Source: Nematopogon swammerdamellus (lineage: Eukaryota > Arthropoda > Insecta > Lepidoptera > Adelidae). From it: a stretch of 64,000 nt of DNA. This document shows positions 40,638-52,006 of the stretch, piece after piece. The position numbers and the translations under genes are program-made. The notes beneath the pieces were generated by a model, which was not told where the DNA came from, ran no database searches, and saw only the letters and a list, made by a program, of their open reading frames with translations. How positions within the stretch are numbered: the first letter of the stretch is position 1; every line of letters starts with the position of its first letter. The stretch covers positions 11,272,847 through 11,336,846 of the forward strand of contig OX336355.1 of assembly GCA_946902875.1 (NCBI GenBank). The letters run 5' to 3'.

Positions 40638-40681
40638 AACGAACCGCAGTCGACTGCACCACTGAGCTAACGAGGCTGACA
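40638..40681 (-). mobile_element. SINE family A, head scrap
   Basis: CGAACCGCAGTCGACTGCAC, CACTGAGCTAACGAGGCTGAC: only the A-box end of the SINE. Confidence 0.65.
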
Positions 40682-41309
40682 AATGGTGGTAGCTCCGATG
40701 AAATCAAAATTATATTTTCTTTTTCATTTGCTCCTTGTATGGAGTTCCATAAAAAGTGACTTACGAAAACCATGTACGGCATGCTACAAATAAAAAAAAA
40801 AACAAAAACAAAAAAATTTTAACCAAGGGTTCCTTAATTCGATTTCGAAACTCTACGTGGAATCGGCCTTGATATATTATTCGAAGTCCCCCAAATTTCA
40901 ATAAAGGAGGAAAAAAGTAATACTAAGTTCAAAACTCTTAATAGACTTCCCAAATCATGAGAACTGAGTATAACATTTCATCACACTATAAATTTTAAAG
41001 TCAAACTCAATTGACAATCATTAACACAATATTATATGTTTTGACAAACCATTAAGCATCCATTTGCGAAAATAAATTTGACAGAATTCAATCGATTGAT
41101 TCTAGATTGATGGAATGCCATTGACAGTTATATTTCATGGATGGGGTGTCACCACAGAGCATGAAATGCGCGCGGTAGGTATTTGATGCTCTGTGGGTGT
41201 CACGTTTGAACATTTTTAGAAGTATATTTTATTTTTTTATTTATTTATTTATTTTAAACACTGACAGCTGACAGCTGGTGCGTGTATTCTGTTTTTTAAT
41301 TTATGAGTG
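40682..41309. other. Spacer with a hairpin at 41147-41203
   Basis: GGTGTCACCACAGAGCAT ... ATGCTCTGTGGGTGTCAC is an inverted pair around 23 bases. Otherwise AT-rich and unrecognised. Confidence 0.4.
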
Positions 41310-42040
41310 CACTTGTATTGTTTTAAGTATTTTTGTTTGTTTGTTTTTTGTTTTGTTTTTTTTTTTTGTCTAATTGGTTTTTTAAAGAATTAACCGAGGG
41401 GGCGCTGACGGTGTCCTCAGATAATTTGTTCCAGGAGTCTTACGACCCGGTGCTTCAGAAAATGCTTCCTGGGGTTGGTTCTATGTGTGGGCCATTTTAG
41501 TTTTAATGAGTGACCGCGAAGACGTTCTTCAGTGCTCCTTTCGTACATTGACTGTAGACTTGGTACATCGTAGCATTCTTTTAGGATTTTATAGGTTTCT
41601 ATAATGTCTCCTCGTTGTCTCCTTTCCTCAAGAGTTGTTAATCCCAGTGCCTGTAAGCGATTTTCATAATTATGTTTTTTTTTTAATTGATGATACCATC
41701 TTTGCTGCTCGTCGCTGTACTCTCTCTAGTAGCTCAATATCTTTTTTAAAATATGGACTCCAAATTTGGTAGCCATATTCAAGTAGTGGTCTTATATATG
41801 TCTTGTAGAGTTTCAGAAACAGTTCTGCGGTGATGGAGGAGAAGGCTTTCCTTATTGTATAGAGAAGTGAATTTGCTCTCTTCACTAGCTCAATTATGTG
41901 CGCTTCTCATTTTAGATCTTCTGATATCACGACTCCTAAATCCTTTTGCGACTTAACTGGTTGTATTTGGTTTCCACAATTTATTTCACAATTGAAATAT
42001 TTTCTACCAAAAATGCGCTTTCTGCTTTCAAATGTACATA
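41310..42040 (-). pseudogene. LINE reverse-transcriptase relic (CR1-like), C-terminal third
   Basis: On minus, three blocks align in order: FNCEINCGNQIQPVKSQKDL / GVVISEDLK, an in-frame TGA at 41907-41909 where W is expected, then EAHIIELVKRANSLL, YKTYIRPLLEYGYQIWSPYF, KKDIELLERVQRRAAKMV; after a run of ten A (T10 at 41675-41684) the frame shifts by one and continues NYENRLQALGLTTLEERRQR, GDIIETYKILKECYDVPSLQ, MYERSTEERLRGHSLKLKWP, ending in TGA near 41418. 'SLKKDIELLE-VQRRATKM' and 'LEERR-RGDIIETYKIL' are hallmarks of the region after the polymerase domain in CR1/L2-like LINEs (from memory). 3' UTR is T/G-rich (minus A/C-rich) at 41310-41395. Two disabling changes make it dead. Confidence 0.8.
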
Positions 42041-42107
42041 CTTACTTCTATTGTTACTCTTATTGTGTTTGTATTGTTAATATAAAAAAAATCATCATAT
42101 AAATTGT

Positions 42108-42420
42108 ACCTACATACATACCACACGATGTATCCCGAAAATCGGGATGAGCAGAGTAATCGGTGTTGTGCTGCAAGGACTCTTGTAAATTATAGCACCA
42201 CACCGACCACCACGTTTAGCTAGGTATTCGAACAAGATAACTGTCAAAAGCAGCCAGTAAGGCACGAAGACCCACCTGCTGCATTACTCGGCGGAAAGAC
42301 CGTGTCAAGTTGAGAGGTGGCTAACCAGTCACCCTTTAGCACGGCATCTTGTCCTTATCCCTTAGTCGCCTTTTACGGCATGAACGGGGAGAGACGCAGT
42401 GGGGTACCGGCTCCACACAG
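42108..42420 (-). mobile_element. Family B retroposon, full-length with 10-bp target duplication
   Basis: TATAAATTGT stands at both ends (42098-42107 and 42421-42430). In between, on plus: ACCTACATACATACCACACG, stem GGTGTTGTGCTG (42161-42172) with TAGCACCACACC as its slightly changed partner, GCACGAAGACCCACCTGCTG, TTAGTCGCCTTTTACGGCAT, GGGGTACCGGCTCCACACAG. The duplication fixes both ends of the family. Confidence 0.9.
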
Positions 42421-42430
42421 TATAAATTGT

Positions 42431-44757
42431 TAATATCATATAATGAAAAAATAAAGGATTATAATTGAAGTAGTTTACTGGTATAATTTAATAGTATTAC
42501 AAATTTAGCTTTACTTGTAAATATCGATTTACACGATACATATTTACAGCACAATTCAAAATTAAATTCACGTTACATACATACAACTTACTAAACCACC
42601 TAATCTACAAATTAAAAACAATTAAGTAAAATGTGGAAGGGGGAGGGAGTGGTATATAATATTATTGTATGTGATGTCAATATGAAATGCCTTAAGTTTG
42701 TTGCCATAGGTACTACATTTAATGTGAATTTTTATTCACTTTCATATGTTTCTAAACCAATTAATTATGCAATTGCTTAACTCTGAGTCAACCCTTTGCT
42801 CGCGATATGACATAATATGACATTAAGATCGAGATACTTTCACTCAAACATTTTGAATTAATTAGGTAAAAGTTTTAGTCATTTTCCGAAACACGCAAAT
42901 ATATATTTTAAAATTTTATTAAATATCTTTAAAATAATATTTTGCAACTTGTATCTTACATACAAACATAGTTAACTAATGAAATAATTAATTGTATGAT
43001 GATAATAAAGACATTCCTGCAATAAGCCAAACGAAATTAAACTATCCAGCATTACTGACCATGACCACATTAGATCAACATTGTTGCAACAACCACGTGG
43101 TCAATTCCACATTTAAAACTGCAATGTAAATTGAGAAAACAATGTTCGTCGTCTGATCCGTTGATAATACTGCGCAAGGACTGTTATACTTTCGAAATGG
43201 ACAGTAATATGTTACAGCATTTACAAATCCATAGAGTTTTAGTTAGATATCCAATATTTTATTTGAGTTACAGTGGCGACTTAGTATAATATAATTTTTG
43301 TCATAGCCGTTGCATTATTTGACTCAGAAATGTATCACCTAGTCCGGTGAGTAACATTGCTTTATGTCTCAATCCAAAATTTCAACTCGAAATTTATGGA
43401 AAACTGGGTCGTAGTAAACTTTTGAAAAGTAACTCAAGTTGAGTCCCGTCTAAAAGATATTTATCGATTAAAGTGACAACATACATTTGACAGAAGTTGA
43501 CTGGTAAAGAGTTGGCTGGTAGCAAATTTTTTGCCGACGACGGTGGTGATTTCTGCCACTCTCCACGAGTTTGAGCTATTTTACAAATCCACAATTTTTC
43601 GAGATGCTAAAGTAACATGCAACTGTCCGAGTGCGCGGTCCGAGTTCGTACTTATGACAGTGAAGCGACTGCAACCGACCAATAACGAGGTGTGACTAAA
43701 ATACTCAAGTAGCCCCGAATTTACGGACAATGTATTTTTAAGGACATTCTGCAGAGTTCAAGTGTTAACGTGAAATTAATTCGATCCGCTAGACGTTAGG
43801 GAAGGGTCAAAATTTTGTCAAAATTACATTATTTTCGCCGTCCGATTGTTTATTGATATATTTATGAGTTTTTCGTAATACGCGTTCACATGTGGGCGTC
43901 CATTCGAAACTTTGATTTTACGATAGACGTGAAAGTATAAATTTCCGGACCTTTTGTTATGTTGTCACGTTACACAAAATCGAAAGACGCACATGTTTTT
44001 ACTGTTGTAAATGGTGTGGTGAAAAAATTAAACTGACATCATTACATTTCGGATAAATAAAACATTTGTAATTATAATAACTACGGATTGATCATTGATC
44101 ATTATCAAACATTAACAAGCAATAAATAATACAGAAAATATAAAAAGTTAACAGCTAACCGCACCAAAGCCGAATACGATCTTTCAGAAAACGATTTATC
44201 AAAGAAACAATTTAATCATTCGTTCGAAATAATCGAGACACTTGAGAAGCCAAATTTCATTTATAACTCGACAATTGCTAAAAAGATAAATGTGTGTACA
44301 ATATTTTATTTGGATTCAATCATTTGTGCTCGAGGGGTTGATTTTGGTGTGTCTGACGCTAATGCCTTTACAGTTGAGCGAATACGATTCGGAAGGGTTG
44401 GGAATTGTGCAAGACCTATCATTTCGTATTATCGACTTCATGTTATTTTTGATGGAGAAATGTTGACTCTGAAATCGGAATGCTTCTTCTTTTCTTCTTT
44501 TTATTTTCTTGCGCAATCAGTCCGGAGTAAAATTAAAAAAATTGTTTTCAGTAAACTGAGTAGGTTTAGTCTAAAATGAAATATACGAGTATTTCATTAT
44601 TGCTAGGTTTAAAATAGATTTATTTTTCAGTTTAATATTAAAATACTGAGACATCCTCGGGTGAAAAAAAAAACAACATAAAACTAGAGCCATGTGTGAA
44701 ACAGAGTATTTGACTATGGAAAGATTGAATAGTTAAGCGCCAAACATTAAAATTTAT
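42431..44757. other. AT-rich spacer
   Basis: No exon or family-level repeat recognised. GC-richer at 43610-43700. The 95-codon plus frame at 44292-44579 lacks any known features. Confidence 0.4.
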
Positions 44758-44761
44758 ACAA

Positions 44762-45140
44762 TTTCAACAGCAGCTAAAACTGCAGCCCGCCACAAGCACA
44801 CCAAATACAGTTCGGTGGCACACCAGCACATCTTCGCCGCATTTTCCGTGGAGACGATCGGGGCATGGTCTGAGGAGGCAAAGCGGCTCGCGAAAGACAT
44901 CGGGATGTCCCTGTGCGCTGCTTCAGGAGAACAAAGTTCGCTCGTGTTCCTGAGGCAGCGTATCAGTGTGGCCATCCAGCGAGGAAACACCGCTAGCGTC
45001 CTCGATACAGTGCCCACATCGTCACACCTGGAGGAGGGTTATTAAGTATTGTATAGGTTATAGGTTTATATTTCATTTTGTAATTAGCCTAATTTATATA
45101 TTAGTTTCTCTTTTGTACAATAAAGATTTTAAATAATAAA
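44762..45140 (+). pseudogene. LINE reverse-transcriptase C-terminus with 3' UTR
   Basis: Open from about 44762 to TAA at 45043-45045. Blocks: AARHKHTKYSSVAHQHIFA, AFSVETIGAWSEEAKRLAKD, IGMSLCAASGEQSSLVFLRQ, RISVAIQRGNTASVLDT. The Y-SL---FV--AVET-G-W----------IG...RIS-AIQRGNAASVLGT layout is a C-terminus shared by a large group of non-LTR retrotransposon proteins. There is no start codon: the element is 5'-truncated. After the stop come a T-rich 3' UTR and ACAATAAAGATTTTAAA (45117-45133), a polyadenylation-like end. The frame is intact, hence fairly recent. Same LINE type as the relic at 9020. Confidence 0.7.
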
Positions 45141-45502
45141 TCTGTAAGGGATGGTCATTTCAAGTTTAATTGAAAAATATTTAAAGGTGCGTGTTCCAGT
45201 ATTGAGGTAAGTAATTGATTTCAGTAATTCGCAAGGAGATGCACTGCCCACTGTTACCATTGGCATCGAGTTCGAACGACATTTTTAAAATGCGACAACC
45301 CTCGGCGAATTTAAACCTCATAAAGTTTAATGGAGTGTAGCGCGACTCGCGACACATGTACAGACAACTGCTAATGGATTTCATATTTATTATTCTATAT
45401 GATTCTCTGTACCACTCCCACTGTCTGAAGTATGTAAGTTTTGGGTAATACATACCGTCAATTTTGGGTTTAACTAAGTATTATTGAAAAATAGTTGATA
45501 GT
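45141..45502. other. Spacer with an unrecognised minus frame
   Basis: A 90-codon minus frame (45181-45453; words FKFAEGCRILKMSFELDANG and RITEINYLPQYWNTHL) shows no family features. The stretch is GC-richer than its surroundings; it might be a worn exon or repeat, but I cannot support either. Confidence 0.2.
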
Positions 45503-45615
45503 TATCTATCTTGTCCTAATACTTTGCTAAACTTGGTGGTCGGTGTTGTGCTGTAATTTATAAGAGTACGTGCAGCACAACATCGATTACTTTGCTTACC
45601 CCGATTGTGTATGTC
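45503..45615 (+). mobile_element. Family B retroposon, 3' third
   Basis: TATCTTGTCCTAATACTTTGC, stem GGTGTTGTGCTG (45541-45552) and CAGCACAACATCG, TGCTTACCCCGATTGTG. Confidence 0.8.
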
Positions 45616-46144
45616 ATTTATTTCCTTCAATACACTAGAGCTGAGCCAGTTCTCAATCTAAAATGTTTCATGGAGGTAAACTGTTCAGTATGTTATGGTT
45701 AAGGTTTAGTGACTCCCAGTTCAACCGAATCTGCCTGCCACCACGGGATTCCTTGATGAATAAGCTTAAAAAAATTATATTTCTTCGAGGTAATCCCCAT
45801 TAAAAGCCCAGTTTCCGATGCTGAACACGGTTTTGGCGACCATTTCCTAACGCATAAAACCATTATCTGAAAAAATACGAATACTACGAAAAAATGCTAT
45901 TGAGCTTTTTTGATGCACATTAAATTATGAGGAATTCTGTGGTGGTAAACAAATCCAGTCGAACTGAGACATCTGTATCACCGAATATATATTACTAACG
46001 TAACATCCTGTATACAGGATATCTATTGGGCTAGACGTGTAAGTGGGACGCAAGTTATGATATGAACGATTACCTTCCAGCTTATATTCCTCGCGCAGAT
46101 TTCTTAAAGAATATATTTAAAAGAATGAAAGGCTTCTTGAAATA
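45616..46144. other. Spacer
   Basis: Nothing recognised. Confidence 0.35.
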
Positions 46145-46426
46145 CGTACATACATACCACTCGGGGTAAGCAGAGTAATTAATGTTGTTCTGCAAGAACT
46201 CCGGTAAATTGGCGCACAATGACTTACAAGAGAATTATCAAGCAGCAAGTAACGCACGAAGACTTATCTCCGGCATGACTCGGTGGAAGGACCGTGCCAA
46301 GGTGCGAGGTGGCTAGTCTGTCGCCCTTTAGCACTGCAACTTGTCGTTATCCCTTAGTTGCCTTTTACGACATGCACGGGGAGAGATGCAGTGGGGCTAT
46401 TCTTTTTAAACCCCAGCACGACACGG
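46145..46426 (-). mobile_element. Family B retroposon with 11/12-bp target duplication
   Basis: TTCTTGAAATA (46134-46144) precedes and TTCTTTGAAATA (46427-46438) follows, differing by one T. Body on plus: GTACATACATACCACTCGG, GCAAGTAACGCACGAAGAC, CGGTGGAAGGACCGTGCCAA, GCACGGGGAGAGATGCAGTG. The stem is heavily mutated (AATGTTGTTCTG / TGGCGCACAATG). Confidence 0.85.
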
Positions 46427-46438
46427 TTCTTTGAAATA

Positions 46439-46795
46439 TTGTCTTTAAATCTTGAAATATTATGTTTTGACTCAATACGAGTAATATAATATAAGTTATA
46501 GAATAAGAGAACTTACAGATACCATCAGTGGAGTGTGAGAGCGTAGCGCTGTCAGGGCACGCTTTTTATATCGAAAACTGTCACAATAACACGTGACCAT
46601 TGTGTATAGGAAGTGCGTGACGCAAAACATGAAATATGAACGCTTCGCAAAAAAAATATATCGAGAAAAGGACGGCACGGCCGTGTTTGCTCGACTTGGC
46701 GAGGGCACTGCCGTGCTCCCAGATAAAATAAAATAAATAAAGAAATAAAAATAACATTTATTCTCATTCGTGGTAACAGAAAATTTAAAATAATA
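46439..46795. other. Spacer
   Basis: Minus frame 46496-46855 has no family features. ACGGCACGGCCGTG at 46672 is a short palindrome. Nothing else. Confidence 0.3.
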
Positions 46796-46807
46796 ATAAA
46801 ACATACA

Positions 46808-47175
46808 TGAGGTTACCGACATGTGGCCCGTGGACTCGACGATCGTTGTGCCCATAGTCGTGTCTGCGCATGGGCTGATAGCGAAGAGCCTCGACCATCA
46901 TCTCAAGAGGCTCTCGCTAGAGCCACTTGCTTGGATCAAGGGTCAGATGCAGAAGGCGGTCTTGCTCGACACCGCTCGAATTGTCCGGAGGTTTCTCTCT
47001 CTCGGGTCCGACCATCGGTAGCCTGGGTTCGCCCCGCCGCCGCCGGTGGTGGAAATTCCATTTTGTTATTTTGTATTAATTTTAGATTTAGGTTTTATTT
47101 GTAAAATTAATATAAAAAAAGAAAAAATGTCTAAATAAACGAATAAAATAATAAAACATATAAAAAAAGTTAAAT
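46808..47175 (+). pseudogene. LINE reverse-transcriptase C-terminus, second type
   Basis: Open frame ending at TAG near 47021: EVTDMWPVDSTIVVPIVVSA, HGLIAKSLDHHLKRLSL, GQMQKAVLLDTARIVRRFLS. The pattern V-IVPIVV-A-G-I-K-L---LKRL---IQKAVLL-TARIVRR-L is a C-terminus I know from non-LTR retrotransposon proteins of insects; the clade is not assigned. It is 5'-truncated. The 3' UTR starts GC-rich (CGCCCCGCCGCCGCCGGTGG) and ends in A-rich, AATAAA-containing DNA to about 47175. AAATTTAAATAATAATA-like words on both sides may be a target duplication but are low in complexity. Confidence 0.65.
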
Positions 47176-48079
47176 TTAAATAATAATATAATAAACTAAA
47201 TCTATCATGGAATTTTATGTGTATAATGTTAGCACTAAGCACGTACTCGCTTTATATATATTTTTAATTAGAAAAACGAAAATTTGCAGATAATACGTTT
47301 CAGGTTTCTTCGGCCTGGCCGTTGTGGGAGTTCCCTTCTGCTTAACTTAGAACAGACTGTGCCCAGTTATGTGGCAGCACAGACCAAGAAATGGCGTCCG
47401 ATGGCCGCCCAACGCTGCTCTGTGGGTGGAAGTGTCAAATTGGTATGTACACTGATCTTGTTTTGTCGAGAAATGAATAAATACAAATAAATAGGTACGT
47501 GATTTTTTAAATATTAGTTGCTGCCGGCGAGGTGGTTTTAGTGTGGCGTCTTCGGGGGTTTCCCGTAAATGTTTTTATTTATTTATTTAATAATGTTATT
47601 ATATATTTATTAATTTATTTGATAGGTAGTTTTAATTCATATTTTATTATTTTATAATTAAATTAAATTGAGTGTTAACTTCATTTTCCATAATGCGAAA
47701 AAAAAATACAAATACCTAACCATATTTTCTATAACCTATTATTTGTTTACATACATACGTTTGCATATTATGTAAACATCTTTTCAGATCAACCCTTCCG
47801 TAAATCACGAACCATGAGTTCCTGTCGGCGGAGTGCAGCGACTCGGGCGCATTCGCTTAATTTCAGGAAACATATCGTAAAGTTTTATGTAACTACCGAT
47901 TCCTTCCTTCCGACACGACTTACCAGTTAACTTATGCCCGTTGCCGAATCCTTTCGAACGTATGGAAATCTACGTATAGAACACCATTTTATGGTTTTGC
48001 ACAATCATTCCAAGCATGAGTCGTCGTATAAACTCATGCTGGATAAGTTTAAAAAATATATATTAGATATTTGTATAAA
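47176..48079. other. Spacer with an unassigned GC-richer block
   Basis: 47300-47450 and 47520-47572 are GC-richer (TTCTTCGGCCTGGCCGTTGT, GCCGGCGAGGTGGTTTTAGT) and may be worn retrotransposon DNA; I cannot name it. The rest is AT-rich. Confidence 0.3.
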
Positions 48080-48421
48080 AAAGCGGTCAAGTTCGAGTTG
48101 AACTCGCGTGGCGAAAGCGTTCCGTACCATTCCGTTTTCCGTGAGAACTTTAAGACTTAGGATTGTCGTTTAGCTTTCTAATTTGTCCCCCAAAATTGAC
48201 CCCAAAATCTAAATTCGTTCATTTACTTTATACGTCCGTGATTGGGTTATCTATCATACTCTGTATATGTACCAAATTTCAAAATTTTTTCTACAGTAGA
48301 TTTGGAGAAAATAATCTGTGACAGACTGACAGACAAACAGACAGACACAAGAGTGATCTTATAGGAGTTCTGATTGTTTTGTTGTTTATTTGTTCTGTTG
48401 AGGTACGGAACCGTAAAAACA
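48080..48421 (+). repeat. Family E-related repeat
   Basis: AAGCGGTCAAGTTCGAGTTG, AACTCGCGTGGCG, then CTGTATATGTACCAAATTTC, GACAGACTGACAGACAAAC and GAGGTACGGAACCGTAAAAA. Head and tail parallel the elements at 28092 and 28801 (AAGTGCGAGTCGGACTCGCG ... TACGGAACCCTAA) with a different middle, so it is a related subfamily. Confidence 0.55.
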
Positions 48422-48500
48422 GCTTAAATTATTACCCAACTTTTTTCCTCGGAGGCATGGCGGGTTATACATTTTAGCGAGTTCAGAATGTACTTGAAAA

Positions 48501-48791
48501 TAATAAACCCACCACATCTCTCCCTGCGCATATCATAAAAGACGACTAAAGGATAAGGACAACTTGCCATGCTAAAGGGTGATGCTAGCTACCTCTCACC
48601 TTGGCAAGGTCCTTTCACAGTCATTCAGGTAACTTTATTTGCTGCTTATAGGTTATCTTGTCCTAATATTTTGCTAAAAGTGATGGTAGGTATTATGCTG
48701 TAATTTACACGAAATCTTATAGCACAACGCCGATTACTCTGCTTATCCCGATTGTCGGGATATAGCGTGATGATATGTATGTATGCGTGTA
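48501..48791 (+). mobile_element. Family B retroposon, old copy
   Basis: CCACATCTCTCCCTGCGCAT, ACGACTAAAGGATAAGGAC, TCACCTTGGCAAGGTCC, stem GGTATTATGCTG / TAGCACAACGCC: both arms changed yet ten of twelve positions can still pair or wobble, then TGCTTATCCCGATTGTCGGG and GATATGTATGTATGCGTG. Confidence 0.8.
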
Positions 48792-49599
48792 TTTACACAA
48801 AGTTTTCTCTTGCGAAAATATCTCATTTGCAAAATGTCTAAACGTTCCGGTGCCAACACTAGTTTGAAATATTTCAAAGCACCAGCATTTACAATAAGAG
48901 AAAACATTCTCGAATTTTTAACCTTCTCCCGCGTACGCGTGCTCTTCAAGAATATAAAATGAATTTACGCGACCATTAGGACGTTTTTCCTCGGCGTGTC
49001 AACCCGGCACAGTGGCGGACCTATGGAATAATGAAACTTGTAACAAATGGAAAAGGCCCCAACTACAGGGTGTTTCAGGATAGCCTTGAGAAACTTCAGG
49101 AATAGAAAGTACTCATTATTAGAAGAAAAAAAATACTTATCACTCAAATCGAAATTCCGTATTTTTTTTCATACAAAAATTTAAAATTGTAATAAAAACT
49201 CGATGGATGGTTTATTTGTAGATACGAGATTTGACAATAGCCTGTTTAGGTTTAGGGAGTGCAATGACTTAGTGCAGTCCCTTTTTTTTTCTTTTTAAGT
49301 CATTAAAATTTAAGTGTTTCGAATTTACCTACATGAAGTTCAATTATACTAGTTAAGCATGTAAGTTAGTCAACTAATTTTTATTTAATAAAGGCGGACG
49401 TTAAGCATGCACCAAATCTCGATGAAAATATTTTCATTAAAAAAGTACTTTAAAATGACCGAATATGAGAAAACGTTTCAGAGCTTTTCGTCTTCAAATA
49501 TGGACCCCTTTCGAACCCTGAAGTTATGAAACCCTATCCCCGAAACACCAGTATAGGTATTGCACACCGGTGACCAAGTGGAAATGACCATTGGATGGT
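48792..49599. other. AT-rich spacer
   Basis: Nothing recognised. Confidence 0.35.
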
Positions 49600-50190
49600 C
49601 ACATAATGACGCTTGTATAAATTTTTTTTCTCGAAGAAAGTACCTTTAACCTGTCAGTTTTCAAAAGGCATGCCAATAAAATCGCCGCCAGCCTTTTTTG
49701 TCCGCCTTCCCGCTGGCATGGCACAGTTTTGCGAAGAGTGGTGTTATTGGATGTGTCCGGTCCTATGAACTCTTTGGCACAGCTGCGGTGCCAACCACAT
49801 ACAGCCTGTTTCCCAGTGGGGTAGGCAGAGACAACGGATCTCCACGTGCCACGATCCTGACACACCTCTGCCGCCTCTTCCACTCCCTTTATGTTCTTCA
49901 TGCACGCTCGTCGGTTACGGGTACTACGCACTTGACCCTTTTTGAGCACATGCCCGATCTGGTCCAGGTACCTGCGTCTAGGGCGACCCTTCCAGACTCT
50001 TCCACTCACGTTTGCTTCATAAATTTCTTTCGTTAGTCTCCTATTTCATCCATTCTTCCAACATGACCGAACCACCGAAGCATTCCTTTATCAATCCTTG
50101 TCACTATATCTTCTTTCAGCCCACAGCGCTCTCGCACTACACTTTCCAATTCTTTGGAAAACAAATTAGACATTTCTAGAACGTGCTGTA
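49600..50190 (-). pseudogene. LINE reverse-transcriptase relic, third type
   Basis: On minus: KELESVVRERCGLKEDIVTR, IDKGMLRWFGHVGRMDE, then a one-base shift near 50040-50047, then RRLTKEIYEANVSGRVWKGR, PRRRYLDQIGHVLKKGQVRS, TRNRRACMKNIKGVEEAAEV, CQDRGTWRSVVSAYPTGKQA. RWFGH--RMDE-RL-K-IY-A-V-G-RGRPR--YLDQI is the well-known C-terminal region of insect RTE/Jockey-type LINE proteins (from memory; clade uncertain). The frame continues to about 49599 without recognisable content. The single frameshift and 5' truncation make it dead. A 112-codon plus frame at 49698-50036 is its antisense shadow. Confidence 0.75.
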
Positions 50191-50338
50191 TATAATGTTC
50201 TGTGGGCGGCTCTATTCAGGCCTGCCAACCCTCTCTATATTGCAATTACTGCATCCCGGATGGCGGTTGTAAAAATTTACAACGATGCATCCGCAAATGA
50301 ATCGTCTGCGTTCCGATTCTGATGTTTTGTAAATACAT

Positions 50339-50633
50339 ACACATCTACATACCATCACACTCTATACCTATAATTAAGGTAAGTGGAGTAGGTAATCGGT
50401 GTTATGCGTCAAGAGCTGGGGTAAATGACAGCACAACACCGACCTAAACATTTAGGAAAATATTAGAACAAGACAAGTTATAAGCAGCAAGATGGCACTG
50501 ACGAGTGCCAAGATGAGATGTAGCTGACCTTTTCGTAGCACGCCATCTTGTTTTGATCACTTAGTCGCCTTTTACGACGTGTACGGGGAGAGATGCAGTG
50601 GTCCTATTATTTTCAAGTACCGCGCCACAATGT
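50339..50633 (-). mobile_element. Family B retroposon, old copy
   Basis: On plus: CATCTACATACCATCACACTC, GTAATCGGTGTTATGCGTCA, ACAGCACAACACCGACC, CGCCATCTTGTTTTGATCAC, GTCGCCTTTTACGACGTG, GGGGAGAGATGCAGTGG, CAAGTACCGCGCC. Complete in extent but much diverged, lacking the GCAGCAGGTGGGTCTTC part. Confidence 0.8.
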
Positions 50634-50689
50634 ACTGTTGGGTCTGAAGAGGCTAAAGGCTACTAAGAGCTACGAATGTAGTGGTGAAG

Positions 50690-50915
50690 ACTCGTTTATT
50701 AACTGATTTAACCACCTCCGACTAAGTCTCGTTTAACATTTATCTGTCGGTTAAAGTAACATTTCTCATGTAGTTTACGGGGCTGATGGGCCTATTTCAC
50801 CACCTTCGGCTAAAATGTACCTGCCGGTTAACTCCTGTCAACTGTATGAGAAATGTAACATCAACCGACCGACAAATGTCTCAGTTAACGTAACCGGAAG
50901 TGGTGGAATTCAGGC
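50690..50915. mobile_element. PIF/Harbinger-like MITE (50788-50915) next to a partial copy
   Basis: GGGCCTATTTCACCACCTTC (from 50788) and, inverted at the right end, AGCCTGAATTCCACCACTTC (to 50916) are imperfect terminal repeats; inside are GTTAACTCCTGTCAACTG and ATGAGAAATGTAACATCAACC. 50695-50785 (TTAACCACCTCCGACTAAG, ATTTATCTGTCGGTTAA, GTAACATTTCTCATGTAG) is a partial, inverted second copy. GGGCC(T/C)-starting ends are common in such MITEs; superfamily is inference. Confidence 0.55.
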
Positions 50916-51775
50916 TAACATATCTTTACTTAAAAATATGTTTACAATTAAGGAAAAAGTGGCCTGTGACTGAAAACGTACTCTAAGTCAAAATTGTTAG
51001 CGGCCTGATATTGGCAGTCGTTATATTTTAGCATCCATTGTGGGGCTCTTCTCCACATGGGATGACAATCGCTCCCCTGGGCGTCGCAACGTGGTCTCCA
51101 AGCATTTTGCATAAATCCAATCACTCTTGCTCATATAAATTAAAATATGTATAGGTTCACCTTGACTAGACTGGGGATATCGTATGTTGATCTATTTGCA
51201 ATATTGTGTTAAACTCCGATCAGTCTTCCCAAAGTTACAATTCGTAAACGCCATTTCGTCCACCAACAATTCGCCCCTCATAATCGAATCAGCAACCGGT
51301 TCCCACACTCACCTCTCATTAGACACGTGTTGTGGCCCTAAACTATTGTCAAATGTAGATGAATATACCGTCAACCATATAATATGGGATGTCGAACTGT
51401 AGAAGACTATAGGACGTGGGTCCTCAAGTGTCAAGAAACGCATGCTAGCGGGCGCTTCACCAATATTGTCAAAGGATGAGTGTGCTTGGTGACTTTAATT
51501 GATGCGGTGTATTGGAGAGTGAACCAACATAATTGAGAGAATTCTTCGAATGGACGGTTCAAATGTTGGAAGATCGTTGAATTATATTTTGTTCAAGTAA
51601 CTTAAGCGAGCGATCTATGTATGTATGTATATGCTTGAAGACATGTACCCTGTACCTATTTACTTCTTGAACAGTTTTCTTCAAGCGACCTACTTATATG
51701 TTTTAAGATACATACACGAACAGTTTTAGTCTAGCGTTCTATTAACTAATTCTATCACCTATATCTAGCCCCTAA
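50916..51775. other. Spacer
   Basis: Nothing recognised; a (GTAT)n stretch at 51617-51628. Confidence 0.35.
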
Positions 51776-51874
51776 CTGAGCGTGGTTTCGCGAGGAGAGG
51801 TGATTTTGGCTCTGTCGACTGCACCATTGGTCTCTCGCCACAGCCACCCATGCTCGTTTACATAAAAAAAAAAT
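51776..51874 (+). mobile_element. LINE 3' UTR only
   Basis: GAGCGTGGTTTCGCGAGGAG, AGGTGATTTTGGCTCTGTCG, ACTGCACCATTGGTCTCTCG, CCACAGCCACCCATGCTCG, TTTACATAAAAAAAAAA: the 3' end of the LINE subfamily seen at 23918, 32661 and 56476, truncated just after the stop codon. Confidence 0.8.
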
Positions 51875-52006
51875 ATGGCCGAGTTGACCAAATGCCTGAG
51901 ATGCTATATGTAATTTGGCCTTTTAATATTATCCTTGAAGATGTTAGAACGATTTCGGTCGAGGGATCAAAATCTTTGTCCTATCGGCCTTGTCTTCGAT
52001 CTTTTA

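Noticed and set aside
46496..46855. 119-codon minus-strand protein
   Set aside because: No family features and its beginning overlaps the plus-strand LINE relic at 46808.
49698..50036. 112-codon plus-strand protein
   Set aside because: Antisense of a LINE reverse-transcriptase relic on the minus strand.
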